From: GCA-2862545 sp047609825
GTDB lineage: Bacteria; Myxococcota_A; UBA796; GCA-2862545
Length of the DNA stretch: 64,000 nt
Direction: 5' to 3'
NCBI GenBank assembly: GCA_047609825.1
Contig: JBLFXJ010000003.1
Location: forward strand, 4,104-68,103
Each line of letters starts with the position of its first letter. The first letter of the stretch is position 1. Shown in pieces: positions 1-8,956 of the stretch. The position numbers were made by a program, and so were the translations under genes. Under the pieces are notes generated by a model. That model was given only the letters and a program-made list of their open reading frames with translations. It had not been told where the DNA came from and did not search any database.

Positions 1-81
1 CCGGCGGACAACGGGTGGACGTCGCACTGAACAAATGTGTAGTCCCGACCACAACTGCAGCGATCCCGGGCGACCCGCCGG

Positions 82-630
82 CTACCCACTCACCGTGAGG
101 CGGGGGCGCAACAGCCGCTCGATCCGGCCGACATAGTGCTCCAGACACGGAACATCGAGACCTGGGACGATCGCGCGGTCGTCCCATCGGCGTAGCCGGA
201 TGGCGTCTTCGGCGTACGGCACCGCGGAGAAGCCCTCCACCTGCCACTCAGCGTACGCCCCCCCCTGCTCGGCCAGCGCGTCGCGCGCCGCCTCCGACAT
301 GCTCGCCGCATAGGCGGGGTCGTGTGCCAGATATCGCTTGGCCTCGATGTGCAGGCGCACCGGCTCCGACACCTCGGGCGCGAAGGTGCGGCCGATGAAC
401 CGCGCGCCCAGCAGCTCGTGTGCGCGATCGCTCCCCGTGGCGTTCGACACCGACTCCGGCAGCAGCCGGCCGACATCGTGGAGCAACGCCGCCACCACCA
501 GCGCGTCAGGTGCGCCGTCCGCTACGGCGAGCGCTGCGCACTGCAGCGAATGCTCGAGGATCGTGACCCCTCGGCCATCCATCGGGCGTCCGCCGTGCTT
601 ACGGAGCCAATACAGCCCATCCTTCCGCAT
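82..630 (-). CDS. HD-domain protein, PhnZ-like (phosphonate-associated HDIG family)
   Basis: A soluble protein of about 182 residues. It carries the HD metal-binding pattern: an EHSLQ motif (His27) and LLHDVG (His51-Asp52), followed by a helix with H-x-E-A-K-R-Y. This arrangement resembles the PhnZ-like family, whose characterised member is a mixed-valent di-iron oxygenase that cleaves 2-amino-1-hydroxyethylphosphonate. The start is placed at the second of two adjacent ATGs, because GGAGG lies 5 bases upstream on the minus strand; ATGs at 633 and 642 are alternatives. A longer frame reaches 825, but its extra N-terminus is Arg/Pro-rich and overlaps the next gene. No other phosphonate gene (phnY, phnW, phnX) is visible nearby, so the substrate is open. 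A nucleotide phosphohydrolase of the wider HD superfamily is the alternative. Confidence 0.8.
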   Translation of the reverse strand: MRKDGLYWLRKHGGRPMDGRGVTILEHSLQCAALAVADGAPDALVVAALLHDVGRLLPESVSNATGSDRAHELLGARFIGRTFAPEVSEPVRLHIEAKRYLAHDPAYAASMSEAARDALAEQGGAYAEWQVEGFSAVPYAEDAIRLRRWDDRAIVPGLDVPCLEHYVGRIERLLRPRLTVSG

Positions 631-799
631 CATCGCCTCCATTGCCCGGTCGCGACGCCACCGGCGCTGCCCGGGGCCCCACCGCGGGGCCCTCCGCGTC
701 ACACGGGCCCTCCCTGCGGGCAACCAACCACCGTGACCCCGCCATCCCGCCGGCTCCAGCTTCGCAATCGGGGTACACGCCCGCCAGCCCGGAGGCCAC

Positions 800-1279
800 T
801 TGCACGCCAACGCCGACCTGCTCACCCGGTTCTACACCGCCTTCCAGCAGCGCGACCACGCCACCATGGCCGCCGCCTACGCCGAAGACGCCCGGTTCTC
901 CGACCCCGTCTTCCCAGACCTGCGGGGCGGCCACATCGGCGGCATGTGGCGCATGCTCTGCGAGCGCGGCACCGATCTCGATCTCACGTTCTCCGCCGTC
1001 GAGGCCGACGACACCCAGGGCAAGGCACACTGGGAGGCGACGTACACCTTCAGCGCCACCGGGCGGAAGGTGCACAACGTGATCGACGCCGCGTTCACGT
1101 TCCGCGACGGCCGCATCGCCACCCACGACGACACGTTCGACCTGTGGGCCTGGACCCGCATGGCCCTGGGACCCATGGGCATGGTCCTCGGCTGGTCGTC
1201 GCTGGTCCAAGGCCGCGTGCGAGGGCAGGCGGGCCAGCAGCTGGAGCGATTCTGCGACAAGCGCGACATCACTGCCTGA
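800..1279 (+). CDS. NTF2-like / SnoaL-type protein
   Basis: A small cytosolic protein of 159 residues with the alpha+beta cone pattern of NTF2-like proteins: an N-terminal helix (LLTRFYTAFQQRD), then AAYAEDARFSDPVF, then alternating strands ending near FRDGRIATHDDTFD. Members of this fold are ketosteroid-isomerase-like enzymes, cyclases or binding proteins; nothing here fixes a substrate. The start is TTG, chosen because GGAGG lies 4 bases upstream and no ATG exists at the right place. It diverges from the HD gene and ends 9 bases before the convergent sulfatase gene. Confidence 0.75.
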   Translation: MHANADLLTRFYTAFQQRDHATMAAAYAEDARFSDPVFPDLRGGHIGGMWRMLCERGTDLDLTFSAVEADDTQGKAHWEATYTFSATGRKVHNVIDAAFTFRDGRIATHDDTFDLWAWTRMALGPMGMVLGWSSLVQGRVRGQAGQQLERFCDKRDITA

Positions 1280-1288
1280 ACCGGCGCC

Positions 1289-2923
1289 TCACTCCACCTC
1301 GAGCGCGTCATAGTCGGCGAGCAGGGCCGCCAGCCGCGCATGGGCGACCGCCGCCGCCCCCGTGAGCGCCTCCGGGTCCACGGGCGCCCCGTCGTCGTGC
1401 CCATCGAGCACATAGAACGCCTCCACGCCATCCAGCCGCACCAGCTTGTGGGCACCGTCGGAGACCCCCTGGTACTCGGTGATGTACGGGCCTGCGCCGA
1501 TGGGAAAGAACCGCTCGAACCACACATGATCCCGGTCGCCGGGCAGCGTGGGGTCGACCAGGACCGCCAGCGGGCTCACTGCATCCACGTCGTCGGCGAG
1601 CGGCGCCCCGACCAGGTCGGAGGCGAGCCCGAACAGGTCGGCCGCGTGGACCAGCGCATCACTCACGCCGGGGGCCTCCACCATCGGACCGGTCACCAGC
1701 AGCGGCACCCGCACCCCCGCCTCGAACAGCGTGCCCTTGGCGCGGTCGCCATCCCACGGCTCACGGGTGGCCTCTTGGGGCGTGCCGTTGTCCCCCATCA
1801 CCACGATCGTCGTTCGCGCCGCCACACGGGGCGGAAGCCCATCCAGTAGCCGCCCCAGCTCCACATCCATCGCCGTAATCATCGCATCATACAGGTCGGC
1901 GGTCCCAGATCCGTCCACCTCCGCCAGCTCCTCCGGCGGCGCATGGTACGGCGAGTGGCCCGCGTTGAAGGCCACCCACATCAGCCACGGCTCAGGCAGG
2001 CCGTCCAGGTGGGCGAGGGCGTCGTCCACGGTGTCGGTCGTGGCGTAGCGCTCGTGGGCCACCAGCACGCCGCGATCGTTCTTGTCCCACAAGCGGTAGC
2101 CCCCCATCGGCACGATCAGCGGCCGATTCAGGTTGCCCGGCGAGCCCTGGAAGTGCGTGAATCCCTGAAGCATCGGGTGCTGCAGCCCGCTCGGCCCCGG
2201 CCAGCCAGCGAGGTGCCACTTGCCGAACGCCGCCGTCGCATAGCCATGGGCCCCGAGCACCTCCGCGAGCGTGGTCTCCGACAGTGACAGTTCCACCTGG
2301 TCTTCGAGCAGGGTGTCGACGACGTAGCCAATGCCCGTGCGGGACGGATGCCGACCCGTGAGCGCCGTGGATCGCGTGGAGGAGCAGAACGGATGGGCGT
2401 AGGCGCGGGTGAACCGGAGCCCTTCGGCGGCCAGCGCATCCAGGATCGGCGTGCGGGGAGGCTGCGGATGCTCGGCATAGACCGCCACCTTGTCCACACC
2501 CACGTCGTCGAGCAGCACCACGAGCAGGTTGCCTCCCCACGGGGTGATGGTGACCTCCGTGCGCAGCTCCTCCGCCAGACCGGTCGCTACACAGGCCCAC
2601 TGCTCCCCCGAGCGGACCCGGCCTGTGGGAACGATCGGGCCCAGACCGACGGGTGCCCCGTCCACCTCCCACTGCACCGACATCCCCTCGGCGGCGCTGC
2701 AGCTCAGCGCCTGGTGATCATGGGGGGTCTCGGGCCGGATCTCCACCCACGGGTCCGCTGTCGTGGGAGTGGAGGACGTGGTGGTGGTGGGCTCGGGAGT
2801 GGGCGTGGACGGCAGGCTGTCGCTGGGCGTGGTCAACGGGACCGGCTCGGGTTGCACTGAACCACCCGACGCCGGACTCACCGGAGGCGACCCACACGCC
2901 GCGATCAACAGGAGCATGCGCAC
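1289..2923 (-). CDS. Lipoprotein sulfatase with a non-canonical C-S-S-T-R active-site motif
   Basis: An exported lipoprotein of 544 residues. The start is GTG, with GGAGGG 5 bases upstream. Residues 1-10 end in a lipobox (IAAC), followed by a Pro/Thr-rich linker to about residue 58 and an Ig-like segment to about 128. The alkaline-phosphatase-fold sulfatase domain follows: LLDDVG (metal Asp pair, about 139-140), the active-site region at 180-190, FGKWHL, and MGDNGT. The sulfatase signature C-x-P/A-x-R, in which Cys is oxidised to formylglycine, reads C-S-S-T-R here (bases 2372-2386), so Ser replaces the Pro/Ala. All other metal-site motifs look intact. The enzyme may use a divergent maturation route, act as another phospho/sulfo hydrolase, or be inactive. 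A second sulfatase at 53.7 kb has the normal motif. Confidence 0.9.
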   Translation of the reverse strand: MRMLLLIAACGSPPVSPASGGSVQPEPVPLTTPSDSLPSTPTPEPTTTTSSTPTTADPWVEIRPETPHDHQALSCSAAEGMSVQWEVDGAPVGLGPIVPTGRVRSGEQWACVATGLAEELRTEVTITPWGGNLLVVLLDDVGVDKVAVYAEHPQPPRTPILDALAAEGLRFTRAYAHPFCSSTRSTALTGRHPSRTGIGYVVDTLLEDQVELSLSETTLAEVLGAHGYATAAFGKWHLAGWPGPSGLQHPMLQGFTHFQGSPGNLNRPLIVPMGGYRLWDKNDRGVLVAHERYATTDTVDDALAHLDGLPEPWLMWVAFNAGHSPYHAPPEELAEVDGSGTADLYDAMITAMDVELGRLLDGLPPRVAARTTIVVMGDNGTPQEATREPWDGDRAKGTLFEAGVRVPLLVTGPMVEAPGVSDALVHAADLFGLASDLVGAPLADDVDAVSPLAVLVDPTLPGDRDHVWFERFFPIGAGPYITEYQGVSDGAHKLVRLDGVEAFYVLDGHDDGAPVDPEALTGAAAVAHARLAALLADYDALEVE

Positions 2924-3022
2924 GCTCGCCCTCCGCCCTCACCCGTCACACTGTACCCGGGCCGATGACATCCACGCGGCGCATCACCGCGGCCCGATCT
3001 ATGCTCGCGCCCGGAGGTGGGC

Positions 3023-4375
3023 GTGGCGTTCTGGCAGGTTCCGGCGGTGCAGACCGTGCTGGTGGTGCTGCTCCTGCTCGGTGCCGCCGAGGCGCTGATG
3101 CGACTCGCGCCCCCGCTCCGTCGCATCGGGATCCCGGCCTCGATCATCGGTGGCACGCTCGGCCTGCTCGCAGGCCCCGACATCGCGGGCTGGCTCCCCC
3201 TCGACCGTAGCGTGCTCGAGCTCGGCGTGTACCACGGACTCGCCATCGTGTTCATCGCCATCGGCCTGCAGTCTCCGAAGGGAGGCACCGCCGGCCCCGA
3301 CGCCAGGTCCATGGGGTTCGCCATCCCCACGATGGTGGCGCTCCAGACCGTGATCGGCCTCGGATTCGTGCTGGGGGTGGGCCTGCTCGCGACACCCACC
3401 CATCCCGGCCTCGGGCTGCTCCTGCCCCTCGGCTTCGAGCAGGGCCCCGGCCAGGCACTGTCGCTGGGTGCGGCCTGGGAGGCGTCTGGCCTCACCGACG
3501 GGCGCCAGATCGGGCTGATCATCGCCGCGGTGGGCTTCGGCTGGTCGATCCTGATCGGCGTGCCCCTGGTGGCGTGGGGTCGCAGCCGACGCCTGCGGTC
3601 CGGTGAGCACGGCACCGCGTCAGAGGCACCCGCGCCCGCCCCTCCGGCGCCCGCGGGCGGCCTCGGCCCCCTGTCGCGCCAGATCGCCGCCATCGCCGCC
3701 GTGTATGCTCTGACCTACGCCGTGTGCGCGGGGCTCTCCGCCGCCCTGGCCGGCATGCCCGACATCGCAGCCATGGTGTGGGGCTTCCACTTCATCTTCG
3801 GCGCGGCGCTCGCGTTGGGCGCACGGCGACTGCTGGATCGTGCTCCGGGTGCGCCGATCCTCCACGACGCCACCCTCGCTGAGGTGGCCTCGGTGACGGT
3901 GGACGGCATCACAGCCGGCGCCATCGCTGCCATCGAGGTGGCCGTGCTCCGCGCCAACCTGGTGCCCATCGCAGTGCTCACCACCCTCGGCGGCGTGGCA
4001 ACGCTCATCGCGGCCGTGTGGCTCGCCGGCCGCGCGTTCCGGTCAGCACCGTTCGAGCACTGCGTGCTCTGGTTCGGCATGTCCACCGGCACCCTGCCCA
4101 TGGGGCTCGCCTTGCTGCGCGTGCTGGACCCCGACCTGCGCAGCCCCGCTCCGATGAGCGCCGTGCTCGGGTCCGCCCTCTCAGTGCCGCTGGTCGCCCC
4201 CATCGTGCTCGGCATCCACCCGCTCCCCATCGCAGGCTACCCGGGCAGCTGGCCGGGGGCAGGGTGGACGGCCCTCGCATTGAGCACCGCGTACCTCGTG
4301 ATCCTGCTCGTGGCGTGGTGGCGCCTGGGAGGCTTGCGGCCCGTGAACCCCACCCGCCTCTGGCACATCGGGTGA
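3023..4375 (+). CDS. gltS: GltS-type sodium/glutamate symporter family protein
   Basis: An integral inner-membrane protein of about 450 residues made almost wholly of hydrophobic helices, with a charged linker rich in Ala/Pro near residue 200. The family (ESS, GltS) imports glutamate with sodium and has two inverted repeats with re-entrant loops. The loop is visible as LPLGFEQGPGQAL, comparable to the Gly-rich loop of GltS, with a related segment (FGMSTGTLPMG) in the second half. The start is GTG at 3023, because GGAGG at 3013-3017 lies 5 bases upstream; the GTG at 3017 overlaps that Shine-Dalgarno sequence. It diverges from the sulfatase gene. The substrate could be another carboxylate. Confidence 0.85.
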   Translation: MAFWQVPAVQTVLVVLLLLGAAEALMRLAPPLRRIGIPASIIGGTLGLLAGPDIAGWLPLDRSVLELGVYHGLAIVFIAIGLQSPKGGTAGPDARSMGFAIPTMVALQTVIGLGFVLGVGLLATPTHPGLGLLLPLGFEQGPGQALSLGAAWEASGLTDGRQIGLIIAAVGFGWSILIGVPLVAWGRSRRLRSGEHGTASEAPAPAPPAPAGGLGPLSRQIAAIAAVYALTYAVCAGLSAALAGMPDIAAMVWGFHFIFGAALALGARRLLDRAPGAPILHDATLAEVASVTVDGITAGAIAAIEVAVLRANLVPIAVLTTLGGVATLIAAVWLAGRAFRSAPFEHCVLWFGMSTGTLPMGLALLRVLDPDLRSPAPMSAVLGSALSVPLVAPIVLGIHPLPIAGYPGSWPGAGWTALALSTAYLVILLVAWWRLGGLRPVNPTRLWHIG

Positions 4376-4470
4376 GAAACCACCCATCAGGGCTGCACAG
4401 CGATGCGCAGAACTGGACTATAGACGTTGTTCGTACATTCTCCTAGAATCAGAACAACGGAGGACGACGA

Positions 4471-6135
4471 ATGCTCACCTTGACGGCCCTGGCCTGGCTA
4501 GCGACGCCCACGGCGCACGCATGTGGCGGGTTCTTCTGCAACAACAGCACGCCCATCGATCAATCTGCGGAGCGGATCGTGTTCGCAGTGGATGCGGACG
4601 CCGGCACGGTCGAGACCCACGTGCAGATCTTCTACACCGGCAGCGCAGAGGAGTTCGCCTGGGTCGTGCCCACGCCAGCCCAGCCCGAGCTGTTCCTGTC
4701 CACCGATCAGCTGTTCACCGAGCTGTCGTGGCGGTTGGCGCCCCAGTTCCGGATGGAGTGGCACGAGGAGGGGCGGTGCGAGTGGGACTACTCCACCGCG
4801 ACGACTGCCAGCGGCTCGGGCACCGGCACGGGCGGCGGCGGCTACGACTACGGCACGAGCTCCACCGGCGGCGTGATCGTCGTGGACGAGAAGAAGGTCG
4901 GCCCGTACGACACCGTGGTTCTCCAGGCGAGCAACGAGGCGGCCCTGCTGGACTGGCTCCAGGAAGCCGGCTACGACCTGCCGGACACGCTCGACACCGC
5001 TCTCGCGCCGTACATCGCTTTTGACGCCTACTTCGTGGCGCTCAAGCTGGCGAAGGACCAAGACGCAGGCGACATCGCTCCGCTCGGCATGACCTACGCC
5101 GGCACCCGTCCGATGATCCCGATCACGCTCACCTCCGTGGCCGCAACGCCCGACATGCGGCTCGAGACCTACGTGTTCGGCAAGCATCGGGCGGTACCCG
5201 ACAACTACCTGCACGTGCAGATCAACGAGGCGGCCATCGACTGGTTCAGTGGAGGCTCGAACTACGAAGACGCCATCACCCGCGCCGCAGACGAGGCCGG
5301 CGGGCAGGCCTTCGCCACCGACTACTCAGGCCCCACCGATCGGTTGGTGGGCACGCTGTACTCCGACGGCCGGTGGGACACCGACGCCCTCGCCGAGCAG
5401 ACCGACCCCGCCGGGTTCATGAACCACCTCATCGCCAATGGGTTTCCATCGAACAACACCCTGTTCGAGGTGCTCGAAGACCACATGCCGCCGCCCGACG
5501 GCGTGGATGCGACCAGCTTCTACAACTGCGTCGAGTGCTACGACTACTTGATGGAGGACTACGTGTTCGACAGCGTCGCCGCCGCGGCGGCCATCGACGA
5601 ACGCGTGGTGGAGCCGATGCGGCGGGCCGAGGACCTGTTCGCGTTCGACACCGTGTCCCGGATGACGAGCAGCATCTCGCCCATCGAGATGACTGTCGAC
5701 CCGATGTTCGTGTTCAACCCTGACATGGGCCCGGTCGAGATCGAGCACGACGCCGATGTGTACGTGATGTGCGGCGTTGGCGGCAGCTGGTGGGACTCCA
5801 TGCGGCGCCTCGAGCTGCCCGACGGCCGGTTCATCCTCGTGCCGAGCGATGAGTGGTTCTACGAGCAGGGGCTCACCTACCTCGAGTTCATCGAGGGCCT
5901 CACCACGCACTACGCGAAGATCATCGAAGACACCAGCGAATCGGGGCAGCCCATCATCCTATACGACCTGCTGGCCGACGGCGATGACGCCATCGACAAC
6001 TGGAACGCCTCCCAGCTGGGTGACGACGCAGACGCCGAGGATCCAGGCGGGTGTGGCTGCTCGTCCACCGGCGCTGGCGGCGCGGTTGGAGCCTGGCTCG
6101 TGGCGCTCGCCCTGGCCCGCCGGCGTCGCGACTGA
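4471..6135 (+). CDS. DUF2330 exported protein with MYXO-CTERM-like tail
   Basis: An exported protein of 554 residues. A signal peptide (to about residue 17) is followed directly by CGGFFC and SAERIVFAVD, the usual opening of DUF2330 proteins, and by EEFAWVVPTP. The family has no known activity. A Gly/Ser/Thr-rich insert lies near residues 108-135. The C-terminus has GCGCSSTG, a hydrophobic helix and RRRRD, a sorting-tag layout like MYXO-CTERM, so the protein is probably processed and anchored at the cell surface. A strong Shine-Dalgarno (GGAGG, 7 bases from ATG) supports the start. The 95 bases upstream are relatively AT-rich and probably hold the promoter, but no clear -35/-10 pair stands out. 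Confidence 0.88.
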   Translation: MLTLTALAWLATPTAHACGGFFCNNSTPIDQSAERIVFAVDADAGTVETHVQIFYTGSAEEFAWVVPTPAQPELFLSTDQLFTELSWRLAPQFRMEWHEEGRCEWDYSTATTASGSGTGTGGGGYDYGTSSTGGVIVVDEKKVGPYDTVVLQASNEAALLDWLQEAGYDLPDTLDTALAPYIAFDAYFVALKLAKDQDAGDIAPLGMTYAGTRPMIPITLTSVAATPDMRLETYVFGKHRAVPDNYLHVQINEAAIDWFSGGSNYEDAITRAADEAGGQAFATDYSGPTDRLVGTLYSDGRWDTDALAEQTDPAGFMNHLIANGFPSNNTLFEVLEDHMPPPDGVDATSFYNCVECYDYLMEDYVFDSVAAAAAIDERVVEPMRRAEDLFAFDTVSRMTSSISPIEMTVDPMFVFNPDMGPVEIEHDADVYVMCGVGGSWWDSMRRLELPDGRFILVPSDEWFYEQGLTYLEFIEGLTTHYAKIIEDTSESGQPIILYDLLADGDDAIDNWNASQLGDDADAEDPGGCGCSSTGAGGAVGAWLVALALARRRRD

Positions 6136-6209
6136 GCACAGGCCGAGATTCGGTGCCGGGTTCCACACGATACGGACAAACCCTGGAATAGACTGCACGC
6201 AGTCTCCAG

Positions 6210-7076
6210 GTGTACATGCTCACGGATCTGCCACAGACCGTCGGCGATTTCGACCTCGGGGCGCGGGTCGGCTCGGGTGGAATCGCCGTCGTGGTGCGCG
6301 CCACGCACCGCCCGAGCGGGCGGGTAGTGGCGGTGAAGCTGTTCGAACGCCGACTCTTCGACCGGATGCACCACTCCGCCCGATTCCTCGCCGAAGCCCG
6401 AGCGATGAGCCGGCTCAGGCATCCACGGATCGCTCGGGTGTATGGCGCCGGCCGCGAGGACGACTGGTACTGGTACGCGATGCGCTACTTGCCCGACGGC
6501 TCGGTCCACGAACGGGTGACACAGCACGGTGCCGAGCGTGAGGATCGGGCACTGAGCCTCGCACACGACGTGCTCGAGGGCCTGGTGGTCGTGCACGAGG
6601 CCGGCATGATGCACCGTGACGTGAAACCCCAGAACGTCATGCTGGATGGCGGTCGGGCGATGCTCGTCGACTTCGGTCTCGCCCGACATCCAGCCGGCAC
6701 CGTCCCCTACCGCACCCGGAGCGATACGGGAATGGGCACTCCCGGCTTCGTCGCCCCGGAGCAACGGATCGACGCCTCCAGAGTGGACGGCCGCGCCGAC
6801 GTATTCTCCACGGGCTCTCTGTTGGTGTACCTCGTAACTGGGGAGCAGCCGGTTGCGCTGGCGCTGCCCGACAAACAGCGCCGGGCATTCCTGCTCGGCA
6901 AAGTGCCGGAATCGCTCGCGCCGATCGTCACCTGCGCCACGGCGTTCCCCCCGGAGGACCGATACCCGACGGCGGTCGCGATGCGTGAGGCGGTGAACGA
7001 ACCAGGCCCTCGCTGCGCACGGACCGGCATGGTGGCGGAAGATTCGGTCCATGATCGGGGGTTAGTCCGATACTGA
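6210..7076 (+). CDS. Hanks-type serine/threonine protein kinase (short, soluble)
   Basis: A eukaryotic-like protein kinase of 288 residues. All catalytic motifs are present: the Gly-rich loop GSGGIAVV, the ATP-anchoring Lys43 (VAVK), HRDVKPQN with catalytic Asp137, DFG at 154-156, and APE at 182-184. The protein ends soon after the kinase lobe with no transmembrane segment and no sensory domain, so it is probably cytosolic and acts with partners. The start is GTG at 6210; ATG at 6216 is a close alternative and neither has a strong Shine-Dalgarno. The 3' end overlaps the upstream reading of the following protease gene. FHA proteins such as the one at 40.8-41.7 kb are common readers of such kinases, but no link is shown. 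Confidence 0.9.
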   Translation: MYMLTDLPQTVGDFDLGARVGSGGIAVVVRATHRPSGRVVAVKLFERRLFDRMHHSARFLAEARAMSRLRHPRIARVYGAGREDDWYWYAMRYLPDGSVHERVTQHGAEREDRALSLAHDVLEGLVVVHEAGMMHRDVKPQNVMLDGGRAMLVDFGLARHPAGTVPYRTRSDTGMGTPGFVAPEQRIDASRVDGRADVFSTGSLLVYLVTGEQPVALALPDKQRRAFLLGKVPESLAPIVTCATAFPPEDRYPTAVAMREAVNEPGPRCARTGMVAEDSVHDRGLVRY

Positions 7077-7098
7077 CCTTTCAGAATCGGGAGCCAGC

Positions 7099-8457
7099 AT
7101 CCTCGTCCTCCTCGCCGCGCTCGCCCTGGCCGGATCGCCACCTGCTTGGGGGCCTTCCCCAACGCCCGCGCCCACGCCTGTGCCCACGCCCGCCCTCGTC
7201 ATCGACACGCTCACCGTGATCCCGGTGACCGACCAGCCGCTCCCCAAGTACGAGGGCCGGCGCAAGCACCTGTCGCCCGAGGCTGCCCGCTCGATCCGGC
7301 TGGAGGTCTGCCCCGACCACTTCCCGAAGGGCACGCAAGCGTGGTCGAACCTGGTCACGGCCGTGCGCCGCCTCGACGCGGCCCGGCGGGTGAACCTGTC
7401 GCTCACCGTGGTGCACGCGGACCGTCACCTCGAGCCCCGCAAGCTGTTCGCGCCTCCCCGGCCGGGCAGCGCGTCGGTGATCCGGGTCGAGTACTCGACT
7501 GAGAATCCAAAGGGGAAGGAGCTGGACGCGTCGGGCGCGGCGTTCCAGTTCCACGAAAGCACCCGGCGCTGGCGCTGGGGCGACAACGACGAGGGCGTCG
7601 CCTCCCACTCCGCGGTCGTGGCGCTCAACCCGCAGCGGGGCTTCCGTCGCCACAGCGCACACCCGCTACGCTCGGATCCCGCATACGCCGTGGAAGATGC
7701 CCCTTCGGTCGGGGTGTTCAGCCACGAGATCGGCCACGCACTGGGGTTTGGCCACGACGAGCGCCGGTCACGCCCAGCGCTGGTGGGACTGGCGGTGCAC
7801 CGCGGCTTTGGCCGGCACCTGACCCACGGCGTGCGCGCCGACGGCACCACGCGCGACAACGCCGATCAGCGTCAGGGGCGGATCAGCGCCTATGGCCAGT
7901 GGGCGCTTCAGACCCGCTACCCGACGGCGAAGCCGAAGCCCGACACCAAGCCCGAGTGGCACCTGCACGAGGTGGTGGCGTTCGCCAAGCCGCCCGCCTG
8001 GGCCCCGAAGAGCGACAAGCCCACTCAAGCCTTTGAGCTGGACGACCTGGTGCCGCGGCTGTTCCAGGCCTCACCCCTCGGCTATGTGGACTGCCGAACG
8101 GGCCGCCCAGCGGTCCTGCACCTGCAGTACTCCGATACCAGCAACGTGGCGCAGCCCGGCACGTCGCTGACGGTCCGAGTGCAGATGGGACCCCTCGGCA
8201 CGGTGGCCGAGCGCTCGCACACGGCGCAGCACCCCTCGGCCGACTACGCCCAGTACACCTGGGTCCGCTCGCTGCACCTCGACCCCGGCACGCTAGACCC
8301 GACGGTCGTGCACAAGGTGCCGCTGGAGATCACGGTGGGCGACCCGGCCAGCGAGATCGATCCGGACGACAACAGCTACCGCACGTCCGTTCTACTGTTC
8401 CCGGAGAACACTGTGGATCGCCGGTGCGTCGATGCGCGCGCCAGCGGACCTCGGTAG
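7099..8457 (+). CDS. Exported metzincin-type zinc metalloprotease with CARDB-like tail
   Basis: The zinc motif HEIGHALGFGHD (HExxHxxGxxHD) marks a metzincin/matrixin-like protease. The C-terminal 120 residues resemble a CARDB beta-sandwich (ends near EIDPDDNSYRTSVLL). The first standard start in frame is GTG at 7180, but the in-frame sequence just upstream reads as a signal peptide (ILVLLAALALAGSPPAW) followed by a Pro/Thr linker. An in-frame stop at 7063-7065 limits the extension. The only position matching a Shine-Dalgarno (GGGAG, 5 bases away) is an ATC codon at 7099. I place the start there as a rare initiation codon or a base error for ATG; without it the protein would lack a secretion signal. 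It ends directly against the convergent gene at 8458. Confidence 0.78.
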   Translation: MLVLLAALALAGSPPAWGPSPTPAPTPVPTPALVIDTLTVIPVTDQPLPKYEGRRKHLSPEAARSIRLEVCPDHFPKGTQAWSNLVTAVRRLDAARRVNLSLTVVHADRHLEPRKLFAPPRPGSASVIRVEYSTENPKGKELDASGAAFQFHESTRRWRWGDNDEGVASHSAVVALNPQRGFRRHSAHPLRSDPAYAVEDAPSVGVFSHEIGHALGFGHDERRSRPALVGLAVHRGFGRHLTHGVRADGTTRDNADQRQGRISAYGQWALQTRYPTAKPKPDTKPEWHLHEVVAFAKPPAWAPKSDKPTQAFELDDLVPRLFQASPLGYVDCRTGRPAVLHLQYSDTSNVAQPGTSLTVRVQMGPLGTVAERSHTAQHPSADYAQYTWVRSLHLDPGTLDPTVVHKVPLEITVGDPASEIDPDDNSYRTSVLLFPENTVDRRCVDARASGPR

Positions 8458-8820
8458 TCAGTCCTCGAGCTGGCGCAGCACCTGCTGCTTGCGCACGCCG
8501 GCGATCGAGGCCGCCACCGGCGTGATCGCCAACACCGGCCAGGCCACGAGCCCGCCTACGAGGCTCCAGTTGGTGAGCCGCCGCAGCCGCCGCCACTGGA
8601 CGAATCGCTGGGCCGCGTCGGTCTCGCCGCACACGCGCAGTGCGCGCTCGAAGTGCCGCCGCTCGTACACGCCCCGCACCACGACGTGGTGGTCGCGAAA
8701 CTGCACCTGGGTAAGGGTCGCGGCCGCATCGGCGCGGGTGGACGCGGGCCATGGGCACTGCTCGTGCGCATGTGCCGTCGACGCCATCAACCCGACCACC
8801 AGCACAAGCCACCGACCCAT
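8458..8820 (-). CDS. Small exported or membrane protein, unknown function
   Basis: A protein of 120 residues with an N-terminal signal peptide (MGRWLVLVVGLMASTAHA). A charged middle contains two Cys, and a second hydrophobic segment (LVGGLVAWPVLAITPVAASIAG) lies near residues 87-108, so it is probably anchored in the inner membrane. I do not recognise a family. Its stop abuts the stop of the convergent protease gene with no bases between. Confidence 0.6.
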   Translation of the reverse strand: MGRWLVLVVGLMASTAHAHEQCPWPASTRADAAATLTQVQFRDHHVVVRGVYERRHFERALRVCGETDAAQRFVQWRRLRRLTNWSLVGGLVAWPVLAITPVAASIAGVRKQQVLRQLED

Positions 8821-8956
8821 CGCGCCCCCCGCTGCACACAGGATGGCACCTGCGGGGCCCCGATGTCGACCGGCTTAGCCGTTCGCGACCCGACTCCCCC
8901 GCGCCCCGCCGCCTGCACGGCGACGACAGGGGTTGTACTGTTCGGTGGGGGGAGGC

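Noticed and set aside
1..81. A gene fragment at the left edge
   Set aside because: No supported frame, start or motif in 81 bases; it is probably the 3' flank of the HD gene.
4421..4449. A sigma70-type promoter before the DUF2330 gene (TTGTTC ... TAGAAT)
   Set aside because: The two boxes are only 11 bases apart; no better pair was found, so no promoter is called.
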